Shown: positions 1 through 11,652, counted from the first letter of the stretch. The stretch is 64,000 nucleotides of DNA from Bettongia penicillata ogilbyi (GCA_023548195.1 JAJHZJ010000014.1:16158718-16222717), one strand, 5' to 3'. A program made the numbers and translations. The notes: generated by a model from the letters alone, not told the origin.

Positions 1-460
1 AAGCATATTAGCTTAACTACTCTCATAGCTACAAGAAAAGTAGACTTCAGAGTAAGGCAATGTGGTATTGTGAAAAAAATAACAAGATCAGAGGACACAG
101 CTTAGAGGATGACTTTGGGCAAAGTCAAAACCACTAAATATGAAATACACAAATCATGTATGTAGAGTATCCTTAAACAGTTTTATAATACTTTGTTATA
201 AAAGAATAACCAAGTATCTGTTTATCATCATTTTTCTTGGTTTAATTTCTTATTTATTATCCCCCTCCCCAGTCTATCTGAGCACTTTTACCAAAGTTAC
301 ATTCTTTACATAATCCCTCTACTGTCTCTGAATTGAAATGTTCTTTTTTTCTTTTCCTAATGTTAAAAATCTGTTGGCAGGCAACGCTCTCTACAGTATG
401 ACACAGGAGACAGAATACTGACTCTGAAATCACAGATTCTGAGTTCAAAAATCAAACTAA

Positions 461-575
461 GAGCAACCAGGTGGTACAGTGGATAGCACACTGGCCTCGA
501 ATCAGGAAGACCTGAGTTCAAATCTGGCCCCAGACACCAGACACTTGTGTGATCAATCAAGTCACTTAACCATGA
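461..575 (+). repeat. Marsupial tRNA-derived SINE fragment
   Basis: Contains the hallmark segments GGTGGTACAGTGGATAGCAC, GAGTTCAAATCTGGCC and AAGTCACTTAACC typical of the abundant marsupial SINEs (Mar1/WSINE type). The 3' part is missing. Confidence 0.8.
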
Positions 576-1082
576 CTGACTCACAAAAACAAAAATCTCT
601 TACAAAGAACAAATTACTAGCACCACAGAGAATTGATGGATAGACAGATAATATACAGAGGTAAAGAGACAGACAGACAGAGGATTTTAGTATCCCTGCT
701 TCATGAATTCTGGTATCTTAAATCTAGGAGGTGCTAGAGCAGCGGGGAACAAGTCTTGATGGTTGAAGTTCAATTCGATCATGTGAGATGTCAGGCTAGT
801 TAGTCAACACTTAAAATTAGCTGTGACTCAAGTTGGGAAGCATACCTTTTTGAATTATTCAACGTTTGGGCTATCTAGTTCCCTGGATATTCTCCAGACT
901 GTAGCCCACACCTAGTGATTTTGTCCCCTTGGATTCTGAAATTCCAAAATTGCCAAACACTTATTCCATATCTTGGATACCTCTACTGCTTCTCACCCTC
1001 CTAGACCTTTTGCTACATAGTTATAATTTACCTTTGGACTCTAATTCTCCCCTTGTTCTGTTCCCATGATTAATAAATTTTT

Positions 1083-1215
1083 CATCAATCAACAAGTATT
1101 TATGACTCACCTACTACGTACCAGGCAGTGAGCTAGATAACTTTGCTGGGAGTACAAAGACGAAAAGCAAAATAGTTCGAGCTCTCAAGGAGCTTATGAT
1201 CTATTAGGAAAGATA
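1083..1215 (+). repeat. MIR-like SINE
   Basis: Reads AACAAGTATTTATGACTCAC, CTACTACGTACCAGGCAGTG and CAAGGAGCTTATGATCTATT, the pattern of marsupial MIR-type repeats. Confidence 0.7.
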
Positions 1216-1329
1216 TGATCTTTATATGCATATAAAGATATATGCAATAAATACAAAAATAAAAAAAAGAAATGCAAGGCATTCAAGGAGAGAGGGTACT
1301 GGAATGGTAATTTAAATGGAAAATCTTTC

Positions 1330-1765
1330 ATATTCATTAATAGGCCCATGTAACCCACCTGGATGGGAAGAGTTTGCTGAATGGGTGGAACAGGAATAGG
1401 TAGAGCTGGAGCAGAGCTGAGAGAGGAAGTTAATCTTGAAAAGTGTCAGAGCTAGGAAGGATGCAGGCAAACAGGCAGCTGGCTAGCGTGAGTGATTTTG
1501 TGATTGTCTGTGATTTTGTTTAAGGTAGCCTGCTTGTGATTTGTTTAATGGAGCTGGTTTATGGGAAGCCTAGCAGGGGGGAAGGCTTGGGGATGGTGTT
1601 GTCCTCTGCATTGTTATTGTTTATAGATTTTTGTTGCTGTGATGGCTTTGGGTCTTCCTTCCATGTGGAGATTCTGTGGTATTTCCTGATTCAGAATTGT
1701 GCTGGGATATTCACAGCATGTGGGCGCTGTGAATATTCCATTGGCACTACAGGTACTAGGAACTG
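1330..1765 (+). repeat. LTR-like element, copy A
   Basis: Matches 3925-4335 in the same orientation over several segments: GAATGGGTGGA(A/G)CAGGAA, CTTG(G/A)GGATGGTG, GCATTGTTATTGT, CTTCCATGTGGA and GATTCAGAATT. Copy B keeps an AATAAA signal followed by a T/G-rich segment, which suggests an ERV LTR. Confidence 0.5.
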
Positions 1766-2443
1766 GAAGGAAGTAAAAATAAGAAAAGGATTCTTAGAAT
1801 GTGCTGCTGTAGCTGCCGCACCTTGAAAAAAGTGAAGGATTCTACATAGCACAGGTGAGAATAAAGTGCACTCCAAGTATGAAGTATAGCCACTGCAAAG
1901 GAATAGAAACAAGAGACAGAGAACTGTGCTGAGAAAATAATATACACTAAGTACAATGAGACTGGAAAGGCAAGAGACTGAGCTGACGTACAAGAATTTA
2001 AAACATAATAAGAATCACTGGAATTTATCAATGGAGGGCTACTAGACATGGTCCCTGGCCTACTATGGCCCTAGTTTCAGTTCCATACCTACACAGGCAG
2101 AAACAATAATATATGCAAGCTCAAATATGTAAAACAATTCTAAAAGAGATCTGTAACATTTTGACTAATGACAGCCTTGATGAAATGAGAATGTTCCCAA
2201 GGTGTGACTTCTTTGAAAAGTATCAGACTATGTCTGAATACATAAGAGCTAGTATACTTCTTAGGTACTGAGTCTCATCACTTAAAATTTAAAAAGGTAC
2301 TATAAATAAAAGTTTTAAAAATACTATTTTGCATATATAGTATTACTTGACTCTATCAAGGAAATCCAAAATACTGAATCCCATGTTTCATACAAAGGTA
2401 GGTATTTTTAAGTGAAATATAAAGAAAAAGGGGAAGAAAAGAA

Positions 2444-2790
2444 AAGCATTTATATAGTGCTTACTACGTGAGAGGCACTATGCTAAGAGCTTTAAAAATC
2501 TTATCTGATGCTCACAACAACCCTGGCATGTACATGTTATTATGTCCCCCATTTTAGAGATAAGAAAACTAAGGCAAATGAAATTAAGTAACTTGCCCAG
2601 GATCATGCACCTAGCGTCTGAGGCCAAATTTGAATTCAGGTCTTCCTGTCTGCGTCTGGTACTCTACCCATTGTACCACTTAGCTGCCCCCAGCAAGCTG
2701 TATTCAACCAACTTCTCAGGGTTGTTGTGAAGATCAAATGAGATACTGTTTGTATAGTGCTTAACATAGTATTCCACTAATAAATGTGTT
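2444..2790 (+). repeat. MIR-like / tRNA-SINE composite
   Basis: Reads GTGCTTACTACGTGAGAGGC, CCCATTTTAGAGATAAG, AAGTAACTTGCCCAGG and GTACCACTTAGCTGCCCC, followed by a further MIR 3' segment (GAAGATCAAATGAGATA). A similar composite occurs at 9220-9455. Confidence 0.7.
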
Positions 2791-3150
2791 TTCCTTTCCC
2801 CTTCCCTGACATGAAATTCAAGGTGTCAAATCCCCTAGGGGTTCAAAAAAATCAATTAAGTACAAGATTGGTGAAGCATAGCTAGATAGAAAATGGTCTG
2901 AAAAATATCAAGGCGTAAAGATGAATGGTAATCTCAGTGTAAGTCAACAAAACCTGGTGGTCAAAATGCAAATGTGATCTTGGGTTACAGTGAAAGACAA
3001 GAGATTCCAGAAATAAGGAACTGATCAGGTTATTAGCAATCAATAATCATTCAGTAAGCACTTAAGTCCTAGGAATTGTACAGAAGAAAAAAAAAAACAA
3101 AAACCCCAAACCAGCCCCTTTCCTCAAAGAAGCCTACATTCTAACAAAGG

Positions 3151-3196
3151 TGTGTGTGTGTGTATGTGTGTGTGTGCGCACATGTGCGCACACATA
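3151..3196 (+). repeat. (TG)n microsatellite
   Basis: About 46 bp of TG repeats with a few interruptions. Other short CA/TG and AT tracts occur at 3770-3825 and 4545-4620. Confidence 0.9.
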
Positions 3197-3279
3197 TGCA
3201 TGTCCCCCCATCTCCAAGTTGGGGATATAAGAGTTGTGTTGGACTGCAAAATCAATGAATGAACAATGTGATAAGGAAG

Positions 3280-3770
3280 TCAAAATAAACAGAATCTTAG
3301 GGTGTTTTGAGAGATATGTTGTGAATCTAGGATTAGGAAGCTTAAGAAGTCTCTGCCCTGGTGTGACTACAGGTAAGGTATTGTATTCAGTGCTGGAGGC
3401 CATACTTTATAAAGAGAATTCTCATATGCTGTGGCATGACCAGATGGTAAAGTCTTGGTATTATATCATGCTAGGATTGTTTAAAGTAACTAGAGGATGT
3501 TTAGCCTGAAGAAGAAAAAACTAAGGGACAACCTGACAGCTGTCTTTTGATATGTGAGAAGTTCTATGAAAAAGGAATTAGATTTGTTTGCTTATTATAA
3601 GAGGACAAGACTAGAACACTGCAAAGCTGCCAAATGCCAAAGCAATTGGTAATAAGGGTACTAGGGATCTTCGAACAAAAAATTGGATAATTACTTGCTA
3701 ATAAATGTTGTAGGGTAGGTTCTTATTCATATATGGCTTAAACTAGATGACTTCTGGGAGTCCCTTCCAA
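3280..3770 (+). repeat. CR1/L3-like ancient repeat
   Basis: Contains ATGTTTAGCCTGAAGAAG, ACAACCTGACAGCTGTCTTT and AACTAGATGACTTCTGGGAG, the order seen in 3' parts of ancient CR1/L3 LINEs. The family name is from general recall. Confidence 0.5.
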
Positions 3771-3924
3771 CCACACACAGACATACACACACATATACAC
3801 ACACACATGTGTATATTTATATACAAACATATAGTCTCTAACTATGCTTCCATAACAATCTATAGGTGTACGTACATGGGATGGTGTATTGTTAATGTAT
3901 TACTGCATAAGGGGAGATCTTTTC

Positions 3925-4335
3925 CATCCATTAATATGCCCGTGTGACCAGCTTGAGTCACATGGAAGCCTGAGTCACATGAGTCTGTGGTGGGAGGAAC
4001 TTGCTGAATGGGTGGAGCAGGAAGGATGGTGCGGAGCTGAAAGGAAGTTAGACACAGCAGTTAGAGCTGAAGGAGAAAGAGAAAGCAAGCAGTGAGCTGT
4101 GAGCATTCATTTGTGGGAAGGTCTGAGCAGGGGGAAGGCTTGAGGATGGTGACGCCCCCTGCATTGTTATTGTGTATAGATTTCTTTGTTGCTATCATAG
4201 ATTTGGCTTTCTGGTGTTATAAATAAATGTTTTGGTTCTGTCTTCCATGTGGAAAGTCTGTTATGTTTTGAGATTCAGAATTACACCAGCGTATTCATAG
4301 CTGCTGTAGGTGGTGTGAATATCCCCTTGGTGATG
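3925..4335 (+). repeat. LTR-like element, copy B
   Basis: Direct-orientation relative of 1330-1765, about 2.6 kb away. It has ATAAATAAATGTTTTGG near 4220 (polyadenylation-type signal). The DNA between the copies is ordinary SINE, MIR and CR1-like repeat rather than ERV coding sequence, so two independent insertions are more likely than one provirus. Confidence 0.5.
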
Positions 4336-4759
4336 GCAAGATGGCAAAATCAGAGATTTAGAATAAAAAGGAGCTCAACTTGCCCCATTTTACAGACAAA
4401 GAAACTGAGATGCTTAGATGCTAAATGAATTACCTAGGGTCACACAGGTAGCAACTGACAAGGCTAGGATTCAAATTCAGATCCCATGACTCCAAATCAA
4501 GATTTTCCTAAAAGACCTTCTTTTTAAACTTTGAATCTTCACTATAAAATAAATGTATGTGTATGTGTGTATACATGTATTCACATATATACATAAATAT
4601 ACATGTATACATAATCACATACAGTTATTTTTATTCTGTTCTAATATTGTATTCTATAGATTACAGCTGTATAACACACACATTAACTATATACACACGT
4701 GTGTGCACGTGACAAGAGAGAAAGTTAAGAAACAGCAAATTATGTTCAGTTCTTGATAC

Positions 4760-5055
4760 CACAAGTTTAAGAAAAGATGTTGATTAAGCTGGAATATTCA
4801 GAAGAGCAATCAAGATAGCAAAAGGTCTAGAATCCATGTCATATAAGGATAAACTAAAGGAAATGGGGATGTTTAGCCTAGAGAAGACTAGGGGAAATGG
4901 CATAATAACAGTCTTCCAATGTTTGAAACATAATCAAAGAGGAAGGGAGTTTGGTTTCTGTGGTCCCAGAAGGGCAGAACCAAGAGCAAATGTAAAGAGG
5001 CAAATTTAGGCTTGATATTAGGAAAAACCTTCGTAACAATTAAAGCTGTTCAAGA
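4760..5055 (+). repeat. CR1/L3-like ancient repeat
   Basis: Shares ATGTTTAGCCTAGAGAAGAC and GGCAAATTTAGGCTTGAT with the same family, and ends in an AACAATTAAAGCTGTTCAA-type segment. Confidence 0.5.
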
Positions 5056-5424
5056 AAACAATATATGCAATACCTACAATAATATAAATGGAAAGAAAAA
5101 CCAAAGAACATTGTATAATGCTCAAGCTCAGACTCAAAAGACAAGACTGTGAATGACACACAATGCATATGCTTCCAGTTTCAGTTGAGTTGGTTAGAGT
5201 TCCTGAGCTCTTTTGTATTTTTCCCCTTGTTTGTTTGTTGGGGGGAGGGGGAGGGTACAAAATAAAATGGCAGAGGAAAAGGAAATGTTTGGAAATGAAG
5301 GTGTTAGAAGAACAACAGATAGCAGTAAAAATAAAATAGAACTGTTCAAAATTGTAGTGAGTGTCTCCTCAGTGGGGAGGTCTTCAAGCAAAAGCTAGAT
5401 TATAACTTTCAGGTATGCTATAAA

Positions 5425-5530
5425 GAGCTCCTTTAAGATAAGGAGGCAGCTAGCTAACTCAGTGAATAGGGCACTGGGTCTGAAGTCAAGTCAGGAAGAC
5501 CAGAGCTCAAATCCAACCTCAAACATTAGC
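5425..5530 (+). repeat. Marsupial SINE fragment
   Basis: Reads GGCAGCTAGCTAACTCAGTG, ATAGGGCACTGGGTCTGAAG and AGGAAGACCAGAGCTCAAAT. 5' part only. Confidence 0.75.
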
Positions 5531-5534
5531 CCCA

Positions 5535-7330
5535 AGAGAGCATTCTGCGAAGATAGCAAAGTAGGTCAGAAAATTCCCACAAAAGTTAAAATAGCACCTT
5601 AGAGTGAACAAAGTATGGGTGGAGATAAACAAGAATAGGGGCACAACAGGTGTCTTCCTGGGACAATTTGGGAAGATGGAAATAAAAACCCCAAGACAAG
5701 GTTTGGTCCTGGTGAAGAGTAAATACCTCTAAAGTAGGGTCCATTTTAACAAGAGGCAAGCCCTGGGGTTAGCTGGTTTGAGAGGCTGCCATGGCCTCAG
5801 CCACAGGAACTTTCAGCCCCTGGATAGTGAGGGGAGTTGGGTGTTTAAGTCCCCAAAGACTGAGGAAACCTCTGCTGATAAGGAAAGACCCAGCTGTGCT
5901 GTGGAAGAGTAAGGAGAAGGAAGCAGCACATGCCCAGTGAGTGTAGAAGCAGTGGGGCAGAAAGCCTCTGGCTGCAGGCACTTACAGTAGGTTGGAGGTC
6001 TGGCTTTGGTTCCAGGCAGGAAGGGAGAACTGAAGATTTGGGGCAAGAGGCACCACTTCCCATACCCCAAGAATAGAGGTGATTACAAAAATTAAGCTAT
6101 CACCACAAAAAATGCACAGGCAAAGGAGAAAGAATTCAATCATAGAAAGTTGTTATTGGAATAGAGATGACTGGGGTTCATCTTCAGAGGAGGATATTAA
6201 AGAAACCCCAAAGAGTAATGTCAAACGGTCACTTGTCCAAAAAGAATTCTCAGAAGATCTTAAAAAAAGAGTTTAAAAACCAAATGACAGAGATAGAGGA
6301 AAAACTAAAGAAAAAATAATAATCCAAGAAAAACAAGGAGGTTATGAAAGGGAAGTCAACCAATTAGAACAGACAATCCAGAATCTTAAGGGAGAGAATG
6401 ACACCTTGAAAATTAGAACTAAGCACAGTGAAGCCAGTGAAATTATAAGAGACCAAGAAATAATTATGAATTTTAAAAGTAAAACCATTTAGGAACAGCT
6501 AAAAAGAGTAATTATTTTATACAAATTAGGTGCAAGAGTAAGAATACAGAGGAGATGGAGGAGGAGGGTTGGTAGTTCTGATAACCTACTTTCATCAGGA
6601 ATGGGTTAAAGAGGAAACAATACATATATATTGAGAAGAATATGAAAGTCTTCTAAATTCAGAAAAAATAAACAGAAGGGGCAACGGAGAGGAGGGAGAA
6701 GACAAAGGCGGGATATTTAGAGGGGAGGAGGAGGAGGGAATACATAAAAGGGTGATACAGAAGGGTATTTAGATTTATGAAAACCGAAAGATAGGGGAGG
6801 AATACCCTTGGAAGAAGGTAGGCAAGTAAAAGGAGGGCAAGGTTGTGGGTAGAAGTAAAGTAGAGGTGGCAAGAGGAATAGGAAATGAGATACGCACAAA
6901 CATAAAAAAACAAAAATCTTGAGTAGAATATATTTGGGAAAGTACATGTCTATAGGTATATGTGTATGTATATATCTATAGTTATAAGAAACATATCTCA
7001 ACTATTTTACTATAGCCTTCCGGGCAGGGTGGGGGAAGGGGAAAAAATAACAGTAAAAAAGTTGCGCAGCAGAGAACAAGAGAACTCACAAGGAAGCAAA
7101 GACAGACAATTTTCAACACAAGTATTATTTATCATACAGGCCTTCTTGAAAATTTATTGTTACATAATTAGAAGCCTCTGTTATGTTCTGCTATGCATAT
7201 GACATGCTTTTTTTCTTTTTAACTTTGTATTTAAGTTCCAATATTTGTTTGTTATATGTTTTTGGTTCTTTTCTCTATTCTGTAGTTGCGTTCTGGTATT
7301 TGCGTCTAAAATAAAGTTGTTTTTTTTAAT
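5535..7330 (+). mobile_element. L1-derived sequence (5' region and ORF1-like, degenerate)
   Basis: Frames around 6280-6530 encode coiled-coil-like peptides (for example LEQTIQNLKGENDTLK) typical of L1 ORF1 N-termini, broken by stops. Purine-rich DNA follows at 6540-6900. The exact ends are uncertain and the right part (6900-7330) is assigned only tentatively. Confidence 0.45.
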
Positions 7331-7470
7331 TCCAAAAAAAACTCCAGTTACTACCTGTGTGACATGGTCGTTTAAACTGCTCCATTATCTTTGCCAAGAA
7401 AACACCACAGACAAAGTTAGTGTGCAACAAAGAGTTGGACAAACGGTCACTGATAACCTGTTCTAACGCT
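7330..7470 (+). repeat. Degenerate SINE 3' part
   Basis: TATCTTTGCCAAGAAAACAC and CAACAAAGAGTTGGACAAAC match the distal end of the marsupial SINE seen complete at 12088-12345. A further fragment (TGCCTCAGTTTCCTCTTCTG) lies near 7613. Confidence 0.6.
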
Positions 7471-8519
7471 AACTGGATATTACAGTTAATTTCACAAAAT
7501 CTAAAGCTTTCTTCTAAGGTTCTACATGAATAAAACCACAAGCTTCCAAAAATTTTTTAACTTGGAATAAACTTTTTTTTAAATCTATCACTTGCTCAAG
7601 TCACTAACTTCTGTGCCTCAGTTTCCTCTTCTGCCTTTAATGACTTCTTGGAGCTCAAAATCTTAATGATGGATCATTACCATTTCCCAAAAACATCATC
7701 GATGATTTTTTTTAAGAGGTCCATACCCTCTTTTAAGAATATTCTATTCATCTTGACATTTTAATGCTACTTAAAGCCCAGAAAACACAACTTGGCATTT
7801 CCCTGAATTCCCTTAGAGAGCTGTCCTAAGTGAACCTCAATTTCTTAACTGTAACCTGGGCTTCCACCTCCAACAATCTACTCCTCTATGCAGAGACTAA
7901 CAGAGAGAAACAGTCTTCTATTTATTAAACCTCTATTGTTGACAGGCACTACTCATGACAACAGCAAACACCACAAAATAAAAATATGCCGAAAACACCG
8001 ACGTCTACACTGACCACCAACAGACTTTTGAATCTATTGTTAAAAATGAATTCGACGGAAGAAAAAACTAGAAGGAGAGGGAAGTGGCAGCATCTCACAT
8101 CAGAGAAGATGTTACTTTGTGTCTCGGGTTCATCACTGTTGTAAAGTGTGCTAAGTATCTCATAGAAGACCTCCCAAAGGTATCTGTTAGGAAATTACTT
8201 TAACAAAAAACCCAAGACATGGAAGGGCACAGGCCAGAAGAAGCTAAGAGCCGGGGCGGGCAGGGGCGTGAGGACGCGGCTCGGGAGGAACGCACGTGAG
8301 GTTCCTCTCCCGCACGCTGGCGACAAAGTGAAAACCAAACGGCTGCCCAAACCGAGGGGAGCCGAAGTGCGAGAACGAGGCGCGGGGGGGCGTGAAGGGA
8401 AGGCGCCGAGCCCAAGGCCGTCCCGCGAGCCCGGCGGGCGGGGGGCGGAGGGAGGGGGGCGGGGGGTCCGAGAGCGAGGTTAAGGACAAGCCCCCGGCTC
8501 GGAGGGGCGCTGCACTCAC

Positions 8520-8671
8520 AATTCAATCATCCACTCCCCTTCCAGCACTTCCTTCCAGTTCTTCTCCGTGATGGTCTTCACCTGTCTCCAGAGGCCCTGG
8601 ACCCCCGGAGTCCCCCACAACGCTAGCAGCAGTACTAGCGAGGTCAGCAGAGGACTGCCGGCCGGCGCCAT
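8520..8671 (-). CDS. TMX1: TMX1 exon 1 (thioredoxin-related transmembrane protein 1), 5' coding part
   Basis: TMX1 is a type I ER membrane protein whose luminal thioredoxin domain reduces or rearranges disulfides of client proteins. Reading leftwards, the frame opens MAPAGSPLLTSLVLLLALWG, an n-region, a leucine-rich core and a small-residue cleavage region. It then reads VKTITEKNWKEVLEGEWMIE, matching the human segment VRVITDENWRELLEGDWMIE. The exon ends after GAATT at 8520, followed by donor GTGAGT, which splits the Phe/Leu codon before the catalytic YAPWCPAC region of exon 2. I chose the ATG at 8671 because its context (GCCGCCAAGATGG on the minus strand) is close to Kozak consensus and gives the family's usual N-terminus. 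An in-frame ATG at 8701 would add ten residues (MLLAGCAAAK) and is less likely. The codons show no breaks. Exons 2-8 were not found between 1 and 8519, so they presumably lie beyond the left edge. Identification rests on the protein match and the CpG-island context. Confidence 0.93.
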
Positions 8672-8677
8672 CTTGGC
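8665..8677 (-). promoter_or_regulatory. YY1-type site overlapping the TMX1 start codon
   Basis: The plus strand reads CGCCATCTTGGCC; on the coding strand this is AAGATGGCG, the classical YY1 core. In many CpG-island genes YY1 binds just downstream of the transcription start with the core covering the ATG. The orientation and position here fit that pattern. Binding is inferred from the motif only. Confidence 0.55.
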
Positions 8678-8745
8678 CGCCGCGCACCCCGCCAGGAGCA
8701 ACAGTTAGCGTCGTTCGCCCCACCTCCACCCCCGGGACCGCCGCT

Positions 8746-8892
8746 CACTGCGCATGACTGCACCACATACTCTAGGGAAGCGGCCACCCTTGTATCAATG
8801 CGCAAGAGCGCGGCGCCTGCGTGGTGATTCCCGCCTGGGCGGAGCCTGTTTGACTCTAGTGCGCAGGCCCAGCCTCGCTGCTGGGCGGGGCC
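8746..8892. promoter_or_regulatory. Cluster of NRF1-like and Sp1-like (GC-box) sites upstream of TMX1
   Basis: CTGCGCATGA near 8748, ATGCGCAAGAGCGC near 8798 and GTGCGCAGGC near 8859 resemble NRF1 half or full sites. TGGGCGGAG near 8836 and TGGGCGGGGCC near 8882 are GC boxes. They sit 75-220 bp upstream of the start codon, the expected place for a TATA-less promoter. Motif matches only. Confidence 0.45.
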
Positions 8893-8949
8893 TCTTGGCA
8901 TTTTGTAAACGAGGTAGGAAAAGGAGGCAGGAGGGTGGTTGTGAGGTCT

Positions 8950-9215
8950 AAACTTTGGGGAGACCTGAAAAATCTCAGCCCCTTCTTCTCAAGTATTTTA
9001 TATTACTTTATGTTACTCAGTCTCCCCCTCCCCCACCAGAGGTCCTGAAAGGTATAAAGTAGACGAGACAAATGAAAACTCAGCGATTGGAAAGACCGCA
9101 TTTTAGGGATATTTATATGCTAAAAAAGCATCCAGAAGGGGGCACTCAGGTGTAGCACCTCCTCCGAGCCTACCCACGTCCCCTGGAATTGGAGACGGCA
9201 TGATGAAGGGTGATG
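8950..9215. other. Unassigned flank upstream of TMX1
   Basis: GC content falls back to background. I see no exon, repeat or RNA gene I can support. Confidence 0.4.
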
Positions 9216-9219
9216 GCGG

Positions 9220-9455
9220 CATTAAATAGTGCTTACTGTTTGCCAGACGCTGTGCCAGGCGTTGTTATTTCATTTGAGAGTCACAGCTCTGGGAGTTAAG
9301 GTGATCGTTATTATCCCCATTTTACAGTTGAGGAAGCCGAGGCAGGTGGAGGGAGGTTAAGGATCTTGCCAAAGGTCCTACAGCTGGGTCAAATTTTAAC
9401 CCAGGTCTTCCTGACTCCAGGACCAGTGCTCTACCCGCCTTACCACCCATTGCCC
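9220..9455 (+). repeat. MIR-like / tRNA-SINE composite
   Basis: Reads AATAGTGCTTACTGTTTGCC, CCATTTTACAGTTGAGGAAG and ACCCAGGTCTTCCTGACTCC, ending near TACCACCCATTGCCCC. The open frame that crosses it is repeat-derived. Confidence 0.75.
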
Positions 9456-9999
9456 CTTAATGAGGAAAGACCTACCGATACTCTTCTCCACTGGCTCATC
9501 AGTCCTCCCTGTGATACTGTTGCCATCAGTAGCCAGCCACAAAGCAATGACAGTTACCAAAATGGAATAATAGGAGTTACAGTAAACAAAATCTCCCTCC
9601 CCTATGTTATATATAGATACAGATACATCCCTAGGGCATATTCTCGCATAAATACAGGAAATATAAATAGGAAGAATAGGGACACACAGCATGGGAGTAA
9701 AAGGCATTCCTTTAATGCCGTAGGAAGTGTTGCTAATAATAATTTCAGCTGAACTATTTAAAACCCCAAAAGATGATGTTTTTAAAGTGCCACACTCAAT
9801 TTGGAAAATTCAACAGTGTCTGCTGGATTGGAAAAGATCAAAAGGCAATGTCAAGGAATGTTCAAATTACTGAAAATTGTACCCATTTCACATGCCAGCA
9901 AGGTTATGCTGCAAGCTACTCTTCATCAATATGTGAACTGAGAATTACCAGAAGAGCAGGATGGTTTTTGAAGAGGCAGAGGAACTAGAGATCAAATTG

Positions 10000-11652
10000 C
10001 CTGTTGTGCCAGGGGTTCTGGAGCTGGCAGTTTGTCTGCTGCATTGGGGCTGGAGGTCTCACAACTGTACCACTGGCCTGCTGAGTCAAGACTACAGGGC
10101 CCCCAGTGCTGATCTGTGCTATGGCTAAGAGCCTCCCACCAGCTTGCCTGGGCACTCCTTGCACCAGGCTCTGCTCCCTTTTTACTTAAGTGAGCCAGAC
10201 CTTTCTTGAAGTCCTTCTAATTTATCTTATACTGGAAACTTGTTTCACTCTATCTTTTTATGGATTCCGTTGCTCCAGAATTCTCATAGAGGCTTGATTT
10301 AACGTTTCCAAAGGAAACTGGGAACATCTCAGGCAATTTCCTGGCTTTCTTCTACCATCTTTCTTGATAATTTCTTGAAAGATGATAGTGTCTCTTTGAT
10401 CATGGCTTTCAGGTAGTCTAATAATTCTTATTTCTCCTCAGTTTTCCAGGTCAATTGTTTTTCCAATAAGATAGTTCACATTTTCTTCTACTTCTTCATT
10501 CTTTTGACTTTATTCTATTGTTTCTTCATATGTTACAGAGACGTAAGTTTGCACTTGCCCAATTCTAATTTTCAAGGAATTATTTTCTTCAATGAGCTTT
10601 TGGACCTCTTTTCCATTTGACCCATTCTGTTTTTAAGGAGTTATTTTCTACAGTGAATTTTTGAGACTCTTTTACCATTTGGTCATTTCTATTTTTTAAG
10701 GTATTATTTTATTCTTTTGTGTGTGCCTCTTTTACCATGTTGTTAATTCTCTTTTCATAATTTTCTTGCATCATTCTCATTTCTTTTCCTAATTTTTCCT
10801 CTATCGCTTATCTCTTTAACTATTCTAGGAGTTCTTGTTGGGCATGGGTTCAATTGCATTTATATTTGAGGTTTTACTTATAGCTGTAGTCACATTGCTG
10901 CCTTCTTCTGAATTTATGTTTTAGTCTTCCCTGCCACCCTAGTAACATTTTTTTTGGTTACATTCCTTTTTGTTGCTGTTGTTTGCTTGTTTTTCCAACC
11001 TATTTCTTAACTTTGAACTTTAAGTTAAAGTTGGGTTCTGCTCACCTGGAGTTTTCAGGGCTAGTTCTGAAGGTCTGCAAGTTTTTGGTGCTTCTAAGAT
11101 GCTATGAGGTGTGGTCACTGTTCTCCCAGTCTGTGCTCTGTTCTTTTTCCAGGAAGGGCATTGTTCCCCTGCAGCCACAAGTGTTAGTGCTCCTCTCTAC
11201 CTTGGAACTGTAATCAGGGGCCCTGCTTCCTTATGAATGACCATAGGTGCTTCTCTGTGTAACTCTGAATTGTGTGTGGACAATAGAGTTGCAAATCAGT
11301 GCCAGTGTCAACCATTGCTAGCAAAGGGTTCCCAGTAATCTACTGATCTTTTGTCCAAGCCCCCCATTACCATCTTTGGGCTGAGAGCTCCCAAAGCTAC
11401 TGCTGCTGCTTTTACTGTCACAGATGCCTCTAAGGCTGACTGCTGGTGCTGCAGCTCTGCTCCAGACTGACTCCCACCCCAGTGTCACAGACCTCCTAGG
11501 TTGTCTTGCACTGGGAAAATGTCTCATTCTGACTTTTTGTTTCTACTAATCCAAAATTTGATTTCAGAAGTTATTTCAAAGTTGTTTAGAGAGGAATATG
11601 AGGAGAGTCCAGCTGGGTTTGCTGCCTATACTCTGCCATCTTGGCTCCACCC
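10000..11652 (-). mobile_element. L1 5' region fragment, minus orientation
   Basis: It ends at GCCATCTTGGCTCCACCC, the reverse complement of the marsupial L1 5' terminus GGGTGGAGCCAAGATGGC, near 11635-11652. The DNA to the left reads as L1 5' UTR and N-terminal ORF1 in antisense, rich in TTTCTTC-type tracts. ORF2 is absent, so this is a 5'-only piece, unlike most L1 copies, which lose the 5' end. Confidence 0.7.

Larger units (their letters stand above)
1..8519 (-). other. TMX1 intron 1, right-hand part
   Basis: The DNA left of the exon 1 donor shows no TMX1 exon on the minus strand; a search by eye for the CPAC-encoding segment failed. It holds repeats listed separately: SINEs, MIR-like elements, two copies of one LTR-like element, CR1/L3-like pieces, L1-derived sequence and microsatellites. 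The stretches 580-1080, 1770-2440 and 7690-8200 show nothing I can name. Confidence 0.75.
8220..8930. promoter_or_regulatory. CpG island and promoter region of TMX1
   Basis: This is the only strongly GC- and CpG-rich stretch in the left half of the window; flanking DNA is AT-rich. It spans TMX1 exon 1, the start of intron 1 and about 260 bp upstream. No TATA box is placed sensibly upstream of the start codon, which fits a housekeeping CpG promoter. The transcription start cannot be fixed from sequence alone. No convincing coding exon leaves in the plus direction, so a bidirectional gene is not supported, although a noncoding antisense transcript cannot be excluded. Confidence 0.85.

Noticed and set aside
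461..575. tRNA gene
   Set aside because: The tRNA-like segment is the head of a SINE; no complete cloverleaf could be drawn.
8200..8526. 108-codon minus frame and other long frames in the CpG island
   Set aside because: GC-rich DNA lacks stop codons; the 108-codon frame lies in TMX1 intron 1, past the exon 1 donor. Only the exon 1 frame has protein-level support.
8754..8951. Divergent plus-strand gene from the TMX1 CpG island
   Set aside because: A basic 65-codon frame without homology; the expected codon bias, donor site and downstream exons are not seen.
9366..9752. 128-codon plus-strand frame upstream of TMX1
   Set aside because: Begins in a MIR/tRNA-SINE composite and continues into low-complexity DNA; no domain.
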